Below are positions 56,232 to 64,000 of a stretch of 64,000 nucleotides of DNA, in pieces. The position numbers were made by a program, and so were the translations under genes. The stretch spans positions 2,976,001 through 3,040,000 of the forward strand of contig OW285191.1 in the NCBI GenBank assembly GCA_935421135.1, given 5' to 3'. Source of the DNA: Bugulina stolonifera (Eukaryota; Bryozoa; Gymnolaemata; Cheilostomatida; Bugulidae). The stretch's first letter is position 1. Every line of letters begins with the position of its first letter. The notes below the pieces were generated by a model. That model saw only the letters and a list, made by a program, of their open reading frames with translations. It made no database searches and was not told where the DNA came from.

Positions 56232-57231
56232 TGTAATGCTTTAGTGTTTATTTACATGTGGGTGCTGAGGGCACGAGCATTGGAAGGGCTTGGAAGTTGG
56301 TAGAGGACGACCAAGTGGCCTTCCACACATTACATAGAAGAGTGAACAGTTATTAGGTGCTCTTGTTATTATGTATCTGACGTAGGCCGATGCTGAGACT
56401 CATTAAAGAGTCCAGGGTCGACGTAGGCCTTGTAGACTTTATGCTCCAGAGGAGTGCAATGAAAGATATGATATTCTAGGAATTTAAGCCTGGCGCTAGA
56501 TACATATAGAATCCGGGACCAACCTAAGCCATAGAAGTGGTGTAGAGATATGCTTAAACATAGATGGGGATAAACTCGAGCCGTATGGATCTATGGATCT
56601 GCCGGTGGAGTTACCCGCCTACAAGAGGAAGCCTCTAGGTTTGAGTTAGGAGATGTTGCTTTATTAGAGCGCAATCAACAACTGATTTCATACAGAAAAT
56701 GTGCTACCTTATATACTAAATCTATTTCCGGTAAAAAGAAGCCGATAAGGTATTGGCCAGCCGATAAGGTATCGAGTCCGAAACTGATGCAACAACATAG
56801 ATGGTTCCGTCTGACGTCGGCCACTAAAAGGGTCGGCCTTGGCACAAAAGGTGCTTACAATGGTCCGAAATAGAAAGTATATTTAAATATGAGCCTATTC
56901 CAAGATATCGGCCTTAAAAAGTAATTATGGTAAAAGACTCAGGTTAGTACAATCAGATAACAGAAGATCATTGCTTATAATATGTGGGAAAAACCAAGTG
57001 TAATTGCAATAATCTGATTGATGGATAAAAATAATAGAGCGCACGATAAGTGGTTGATTATAATATAGTATAAGCATGCATGTATAATAGTTGTACAAGA
57101 TAAGCCCATGATGCATGAATGAATAATATGGATTAGTGTCAATGCGTATGTATATGAATAATCATGTAAACAATGTCAATGCATATAAGTACAAGAACTC
57201 AGTCTATGTCTAGGCAGGCTGCTTCACCACA
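56232..57231 (-). repeat. solo LTR, family B, 1,000 bp
   Basis: On the plus strand it starts TGTAATG and ends CACCACA. On its own strand it begins TGTGG and ends TTACA. ATAA flanks both sides (56228-56231 and 57232-57235), a 4-bp target duplication. TATATAAGG (56715-56707) and AATAAAG (56665-56659) are spaced as in an LTR promoter. No internal region remains, so it is a recombination product. Confidence 0.8.
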
Positions 57232-58480
57232 ATAATATACATGCATGTGCCTATAGAAGAAAATAATATGGCTGTCTCCTATAGTGTGCTAAGAAATACT
57301 ATTTGACCCACAACGTATATAAGGACTGCTACTCATGTACATATACATGTACATACATGTATATTTTACTCTGATCAACAAGAAATTTCAGAACATTAAA
57401 AAACTTGCAAAATTTATTATTCAATAATAATTATCAATAAATTCTTAAAAATTATTCAATTTCTACAATTATACTGTGCTCTTCCTATGTAAATGGCTGA
57501 ATAGCTGAAATTGATGAAATTTCCCATAAAATAAAGCTAGCCATTGTGTTTTCCTAATATACATGTAGCTGCATTAAAAGCAACATTGAATAGTGTTAGC
57601 TGGATAAGCAAGGACAAGAGAACGCAAATCTATATACATCATAATTATAGTAACACAAATGCAACCGATCTGAATAAGCCACATGTTATAATTACATTAT
57701 ATTCAATTCAAGGGTCCTGCAAGTACATTATGAGCATGACTCGTACATGACTGTACGTGTATGTTAGGCGCTAACACCTGTTTATATCATGTACATGTAT
57801 GTGTACAACATGTAATTTAATAGTGCTTGTAATAATACCATGCTGAAAACTTTCTAAGTTTGCAAGAAATGAAAAGGGCAATAGATAAAAGTGATGACAC
57901 AATCAGCTCATCAATAATTTGCAGGCGCTGCAGAGGACAAGACAAAAGTGTAACTACAGTTTGTTCTACATGCGCTATTGTAGAGTGAAATACCTGCTGT
58001 TCATGCAAACTCTGTTAGATGGTTAGTTGTAGAGAACCTTTCTTCTTATAAGCTGCAATAGTTCATCAGGTTGTGTTTTACCTGGTGTATACTTCGACTA
58101 TGTCAAATACTCTGTTGTGTTGTTGTAGTATGTAAGCTATTCCAGTATTCAGCATTTAATGCAGCCGTATTAACACAGAGTGGGGTGCATAGTAAGTGGG
58201 GTGGCACAACTACAACATAGCCTATGTCACAATTTAGTTCAAATTATGAATTATTATAAAAACTCTGCAGAGGTTGAAAAATATTGGAGTTATATTGTCT
58301 TTAAAAATAAAGCAGAAAGAGAGAGGGCAACTTTGTATAACATGTTTAATTTGATCAAACTATAATTTCTCGGTCATGGCAACGCCATGAGGTTAATTAT
58401 AACATTACAACCCAAACTTAAATATGTCGAATGGAAAGCAAAAAATATACTATTTGGCGCTCCTTCTTTGGGGGTCATTA
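57232..58480. other. no gene seen
   Basis: AT-rich sequence with TACATGTA-rich patches (about 57335-57360). No motif-bearing frame. Confidence 0.45.
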
Positions 58481-61046
58481 GGTGTCTTCGCGACGGTGGG
58501 TTGATGGGGTCGCAAAAAAGAAAAGAAATTAATTATTTTCCGAAGGGGGTCGCAAAAAATTAATTTGCGTGTTAGCGATGAGGGTCGGAAAAACCCATCA
58601 CCAGCAGTTGCGACCCCCTTATTTAACAATATTATCGCTCTATTCTTAATTGGCCTGAGAGGATCGTTCCCGCAGCTTCCCTAATCTGATTGGTTGATTA
58701 AGAGTCTCGTTTACAACGGGCCAACATGCGTGTACATTGTGGAATCTGTACATTGTGGAATCATCGGAGGTGAGTTCATCTTCGCTAGTACGAAGTTTCT
58801 TTTTCTATTTTAATTTGTCCATGTAGATTCTCCAACACAACTCACCCCTTTGATCTGTAGCAACATACATGTCTACTAGCCGCTTAGTACTGAAGCTTTG
58901 AGACAAATCCCCTTTCAATGCCTCTGGAATCCCTGACCTCATGAGTGAGTGTTGGTCCCAGTCTGACTCTGAGTCTTAAGTCTAGCGTAAGTATAACTTA
59001 CTTGACAATTACCGAAAAGTCAATAGACTCACACCAGATTTCACTTAGTTACTATATGTAGGTTACATAGAATAGCTATAGACAAAATATCACATCAGAA
59101 AAATAAACCTGCTATTCTACGTTGATTTCATAAATTATAGTCTTTCATTGATGATTATTGTTATATTATCTCCAGCAAAGTGTGTGCTGAACCTCTCACT
59201 TCTTGGATGGAGTGATAGTGACCGACTGATTGGGTGCCGACTTTAGGTATAGCAGGAGGAGTCTGATATGAATTCACTATCCCTAGAGTGGAAGGGACTA
59301 AAACAAGAAAAGAATATGTATGTGTTCTATCAGTCATTAATATAAAAATTAGCCACATCAAATTTTAAATTAGTTTGTAGAAAAGTCAATTGTTTCGGGT
59401 GCCTACTGTTCACTGTACAACAAAATTAATTTTCTGACAATTTGTCTGGAATCCTAAATTATTTTGATGTTTCTATATTAGTTAGAAATGATCATGTTCT
59501 CAAGCTCATTATTGGTTTCATATAATTAACACTACAGTCATATTTATAAATATTTCAGGTTTTCTACAACTCTGATACAGAAAATACAGGTGGAGGTAGA
59601 GTGAGTCTTGGTCAGGTCCAGATGTTAATCTTGGTTGTTTGGCTATGAGCATCCACCTTCTTAAAGTAAGTAAGCAACTTGATTGTGGTAGTGTACTGTG
59701 TAGTGCTGCTGTCCTGTATCTTCTGCCCCCATCTCATCTAATAGGGTCAAAGGGCTGTTAATGCACTCACAATTCAGTCAATACTTTTGATGTTCTAGTT
59801 GGTTAAGTCCTCAGATTTGTTTGATCTTCATGCAGAGGAAAAATAATATTATATCCACAGTCTATCACTCATTTAGAGCCAGCTATTTAGTACCGTGCTA
59901 ACTGGAGTAGTGCTGTACTTCCTACTACATGAATCTTAAAATGCTACTGCTATTATAGCTGTGTATGTAAGCCTATTATAGTCTAATCTGCCTTACACAG
60001 CCAAGTCCAATTGTATAACTGAGATTGCTATGATGTGTTCTTTGCTTTAGTCTACAAAGGAATACAGAAGAGGAAAGTGGCTGAATTAATGTTTTCCTTC
60101 ATACCACATGGCAAAGGTTTCATCAAAAGAATCGGTTGGTCACTCTTATAAGAACAAGTGGGCATCTCAGAGCACAGGCAATACATGTAAAGGTCCAAAG
60201 TAGCAGAATGGCAGTAAAGCAACAGTACTGCTACGGAATCAACAATGGAATTGCTAAATTCATTAGTAATCTTAATTTCTTTTCCATAGGTCATACCAGC
60301 TTCTTTGTTTCTGCTTTTGATCCTCTGTACTAACTGTGAAATTGGATAGTGTTTCTACAATATATTCCTTGCAATTACAGCTAGCCTATTGCATATTTTT
60401 CTCTTACTTTGGTCATCAAATTTTCATCTGCATGTACCAAATTACAATTTTTTCAGTTGATGTTTCATGTACTAATATTATGTACTACATGTTCAACTAT
60501 TGCTAATAAAATTCAAATACAATGAGCTATCTATGTCCTATAAAAATTTTGTTATACTGGGAAATGGAAATTGGTAACAAAAAATACTTGTAGAAATTAT
60601 TTAATTAATAAAAAAGTATATTTAAAAAAATAATTATTATGATGGTAAATAACTATGTACAGGATACAATCATGAAAAGTGAGTAACTACACTTTTATAC
60701 AGAAGAGAAGAGCATCAATTCGTGTGCAACAATGAATATAAATGCACCAGGATTGCCAGTTAATCACTACTAAATCCTTTAACAGTTCGGGTGGGCTCTT
60801 CGTTTTAGTCAATCCTGTAAATTACTACTAATACATTTTGATCACCTATTTAACTGAAATTCACAAAGTTTCCTGAACCGGAAATCAGCACGTAAACATT
60901 ATTTTGGACTAGCCCAAAGTTTGAGCCGCACTAATTTTCCGACCCAGGGGGTCGCAACTGTTCGCGACCTACAACAAAGAGGGTCTGAAATTTGGAATTA
61001 TCTTTTCTTTTTTGCGACCCCATCGACCCACCGTCGCGAAGACACC
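58481..61046. mobile_element. 2.57-kb TIR element without visible transposase
   Basis: GGTGTCTTCGCGACGGTGGG at the left end and its reverse complement at the right end (61027-61046) start inverted repeats of at least 46 bp, with one mismatch in the part I compared. Both ends are flanked by TA (58479-58480 and 61047-61048). Further inside, both sides share GGGTCGCAA-type motifs in inverted orientation. A TA duplication would fit Tc1/mariner-like or related transposons, but the TIR sequence is not one I know and no transposase frame is visible. Confidence 0.6.
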
Positions 61047-61470
61047 TATTCTTCCAAGTTTTAATAATATTGAGCAAATCTGCGCGTTTAGAAGTACGAG
61101 GAAGAATAATTAGAAAGAAATGTACAGTAACTGCTGTCACAAAAAAACCAGTCCAATTCTGGGCTCTCCACTATATACATGTATATAGTTATATCGAAAA
61201 TGTATTCAGTTGGATAGAGCAAATACAATGTACATTTGTACATGTATATGCTAGTAAGTTTCTCCCTCTACTGAATTAAATGACTTGTTATAGCTATTTA
61301 TTTAGCTTGTGGTTGTAGTATTCATATAATGCCTTGTCGCTACTGCAAGTATGTACACGTATATTGCGAAACAACTAACAACCTACCAATGATTCAAGGA
61401 GCTTGTCCATCTACATGTATGCATATGAGCTTGTAGTGAAGGAAGGACTCAACAGTGCACTCATAATTGA

Positions 61471-61651
61471 GTACACACTGCAGATGTATTTGGGTACACA
61501 CTGCAGATGTATTTGGTTACACACTGTAGATGTATTTGGGTACACACTGTAGATGTATTTGGGTACACGCTGTAGATGTATTTCGGTACACACTGTAGAT
61601 GTATTTCGGTACACGCTGTAGATGTATTTGGGTACACACTGTAGATGTATT
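61471..61651 (+). repeat. 23-bp minisatellite, about 8 copies
   Basis: The unit is GTACACACTGTAGATGTATT plus TGG. GTACAC recurs exactly every 23 bp from 61471. Variants include TTACAC, GTACACG and TTTCG. Confidence 0.9.
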
Positions 61652-62044
61652 GAATTAATCATACTGTTACATGATAGTCTTCTCTATCGCGTGTAAATCT
61701 GGTTGTCTAAGCAATTAACTCTGCAGCATTGCTTATTTTCTTGTACATAACGGAGCTATTGAGAACCTGACGACTATAATATTATTCTATATTTCAAATG
61801 TAAATTTATCTGTTTGATTAAAGAAATACAGTTTAATGTGTGTAATTCTTTCCACCATTCAGTTCAGATAATAAACAATACTGCACTGATTTGAGTGCAT
61901 TATGCAGCATGAATCCATCAGAGAATTTAATACAGAATACAAATTGTATCTCTCTTCAAGCTTTTAAACCCATTTCATATTTCTAGGTTTCATTGTCTGT
62001 CAATATGATGGCTGTGACAGTGATGTTTCTACATGTATGTTCAT

Positions 62045-64000
62045 TCACATCCTGGGTTGATATCCATTGTGCTGGTTGTAGATACAGCAGGACACGTGTA
62101 TCTCAGCACCATTGAACGGTATCTGTCCTTTGTTGGTAGGTCGTCTGCACAGTCCATCTGTATACGTACCATTTGGACAGGGGAGGTTATTGTATTGACA
62201 TACTCCATAAAAGTCAGCATTCATCTCACAGGCTACAGATATAAACAATGAATATTGTTCAGTTAACCTAGCTGATTTAATCAATATATCTACCTGGGTA
62301 CAAAATATGCGCATGGATATTGTAAATACCTGGATGTACAATTGTATGTGTATGTGTGTGTCTGTGTATGGACCGGCAGGTGCATAGGTGAGTGCATGTA
62401 CATGTATGTGCACATTATTAATAGAAAGAAAGTATAAAAACAATAACATTTGTAGAATGCTTACGCGTTGCATTATACTTAGAAAGCTTTCTGTCCAGCT
62501 TAGAAGAAGTTCTTTCACTGGTCATAGGTCTTGTGAGAGTGCAGTTTCTTCTTCGGAATATTTTGGTTGTTACTGAGGGAATTGCTGCGGTGGTTGTAGT
62601 TGGGGGCATGGTAGTGGTTGGAATTGCTGTGGTTGTTGTAGTTGAGGGCATGGTAGTGGTTGTAGTTGATGGCATGGTAGTGGTTGGAATTGCTGTGGTT
62701 GTCGTAGTTGAGGGCATGGTAGTGGTCGTAGTTGAGGGCATGGTAGTGGTCGTAGTTGAGGGCATGGTAGTGGTCGTAGTTGAGGGCATGGTAGTGGTCG
62801 TAGTTGAGGGCATGGTAGAGGTCGTAGTTGAGGGCATGGTAGTGGTCGTAGTTGAGGGCATGGTAGTGATCGTAGTTGAGGGCATGGTAGTGATCGTAGT
62901 TGAGGGCATGGTAGTGGTTGTAGTTGGTATGGCTGTTGTTGCATCTGTTGTGGTGACTGTAATTGGTGTGGTTGTTGTTGGAAGCATGGTGGTTGTTCCT
63001 GTGGATGCTGCAGCATAACCAAAGACATTGCATAGCATATTTTAGCTGTCAGTTTGCCATAATTAGAGTTACTTAAATTAAAAACCGTTGGAAATTAGCA
63101 TAGTTCATTATGTGTCTAAAATGCTTAATTTAACAACTAGTATTTGTCCCTCTGAACACCTGTGACCTTATCTCATTTCAATTAATGACATAACACCCAT
63201 ACCAAGGAAGTCTAATTGGCAATGTCCAGCTGGGAAGCTGAGGCACGGTCCCATGATACAGCAGGCCAGAGTACAAGGGAGGGGATTCAAAATTGGTTGA
63301 TCCAGTAAGGGGAGTAGGGGTCACGAGAGACGCACAACAAGGCAGTAGTGTGAAACAAAGGAACCGACGGTGCCGAAGGCAGCATCAAAGTATGCTGAGT
63401 CAGCACAAGACCTCGTGGCATCAGCTTAACTGCTATATAGATAGATTGAAATAGCAGCAGCCAGGCTTACAGCGGTGGGAAGGCTCCAAAGCCAGTGAGA
63501 GTACCTGATAACCTAATGTTAGCAATAAACAGTAAGAGGTTGCATAGGTTCATTTCAGTAATATACTGTAACTCTATTGCACACCAGCATACATGTACAC
63601 CCCACAGACATTTCAAGTTGCAATGTAAATTATGCTCTTCTTAAATACTAAATATGGTTCCGGTTAACCACTGCTTTTTGATCGATCCCGGACCAAAACA
63701 AAGTTTTTCTAGTGGAACAGCTGACATAATGTCAGCTGTTCCACCTTTTGACTTCAGACCGGAACCATACTTAATATTTAAGGACAGCATAATTTACATT
63801 GCAACTTGAAATGTCTGTGGGGTGTACATGTATGCTGATGTGCAATAGAGTTACAGTATAAACCTCAGTGGCTATTATATATTATATAATAGCCATTGAG
63901 GTTTATGTTGACAGAGGTTGCTGAGATTAAAAATATATCATCCCCAAATGGTGTGGAATGGTTTAGAATTCATACCTGTTAGTGTGCTGCATTCCACTGG
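62045..64000 (-). CDS. 3' end of a mucin-like extracellular protein gene
   Basis: Three exons fit together in phase 1. 64000-63976 reads PVECSTLT and ends ACAG|GTATGA. 63007-62467 follows CTGCAG and ends C|GTAAGC. 62232-62045 follows CTGTAG and ends at TGA 62047-62045. The middle exon is almost entirely Thr/Pro/Ser from tandem 24-bp units (TTTMPSTT), a likely O-glycosylated mucin stalk. The last exon holds a compact six-cysteine module (CEMNADFYGVC, PCPNGTYTDGLC, SCC). Symmetric phase-1 exons are typical of shuffled extracellular modules. The 5' part lies outside the window. No domain name is assigned to the Cys module. Confidence 0.65.
62580..62935 (-). repeat. 24-bp coding minisatellite in the mucin-like exon
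   Basis: GTAGTTGAGGGCATGGTAGT plus GGTC on the plus strand, about 12-14 units with some 39-bp variants. All lengths are multiples of three, so the reading frame is kept. Confidence 0.9.
63554..63863. repeat. long inverted repeat (fold-back element)
   Basis: Arms of about 130-150 bp: ACTCTATTGCACA...CCGGTTAACC on the left and ACCGGAACC...GTGCAATAGAGTTACAGTAT on the right. The centre holds a perfect stem GTGGAACAGCTGACAT/ATGTCAGCTGTTCCAC. The structure lies inside the putative intron between 63007 and 63976. Probably a MITE. Confidence 0.85.
63861..63906. repeat. short hairpin adjacent to the fold-back
   Basis: AAACCTCAGTGGCTATTATA pairs with TATAATAGCCATTGAGGTTT with one mismatch. It abuts the right arm of the 63554-63863 fold-back. 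Confidence 0.85.

Noticed and set aside
59161..59297. Possible last exon on the minus strand after a TTTTAG acceptor.
   Set aside because: Short, no domain, and it lies inside the 58481-61046 TIR element, so it is probably chance.

Overview
The window looks like AT-rich nuclear DNA of an early-branching animal, most likely a sponge. This is an inference from intron-containing exons with metazoan extracellular modules (PAN-like, astacin, Thr-rich mucin-like, a propeller-like protein), an animal-type Polinton, many degraded retroelements, and a very frequent palindrome TACATGTA. There is no bacterial operon structure, rRNA gene, convincing tRNA gene or CRISPR array.

The centrepiece is a complete Polinton/Maverick (adintovirus-like) element at 21349-32019. 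It is 10,671 bp long, has ~0.7-kb terminal inverted repeats (TIRs) starting 5'-AG, and is flanked by an exact 6-bp target duplication TGTGCC (21343-21348 and 32020-32025). Its minus strand carries, from the right TIR inward: a 442-aa coiled-coil protein, a one-pass membrane protein, the FtsK/HerA packaging ATPase, a Gly-rich membrane-active-like protein, a charged core-like protein, an integrase with a chromodomain, the penton-like minor capsid protein, a basic pVI/pX-like protein, the major capsid protein and an adenain-like protease. No family-B DNA polymerase is visible on either strand. The side where one might be expected holds an inverted 31-bp minisatellite and one 86-aa orphan ORF. Each TIR has CCAAT boxes, a CpG-rich block and an inward-facing TATA box at its inner end, so the element carries two mirrored promoters. 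The TIRs are nearly identical and the ORFs mostly intact, so the insertion looks young. It may sit inside a host gene whose exons lie on either side (20.4-21.15 kb and 32.76-33.5 kb, minus strand).

Layout from left to right: a 1.9-kb LTR element without gag-pol (415-2290); an LTR split by a 2.47-kb TIR insertion that contains the C-terminal end of a non-LTR retrotransposon (3631-6600); a gene-poor stretch with minisatellites and DNA-transposon relics (6.6-13.3 kb); a candidate secreted PAN-like gene (13334-14575, minus); empty sequence to 20.4 kb; the propeller-like gene and the Polinton; empty sequence to 36.5 kb; a decayed LINE split by a solo LTR (37.2-40.1 kb); one astacin exon (40.62-40.77 kb, minus); a better-preserved LINE reverse transcriptase fused end to end with a long gag-like/zinc-finger pseudogene (41.64-46.09 kb); an inverted partial copy of that family near 49.5 kb; solo LTRs at 49.9, 55.1 and 56.2 kb; a 10-bp satellite at 52.9-53.1 kb; a 2.57-kb TIR element without visible transposase (58.48-61.05 kb); a 23-bp minisatellite; and the 3' end of a mucin-like extracellular gene running off the right edge (62.05-64.0 kb, minus).

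The Polinton genes form a virion-building and integration set: capsid, maturation protease, packaging motor and integrase. Genome replication would need to come from elsewhere. All functional statements rest on reading motifs by eye. No alignment or database search was run.
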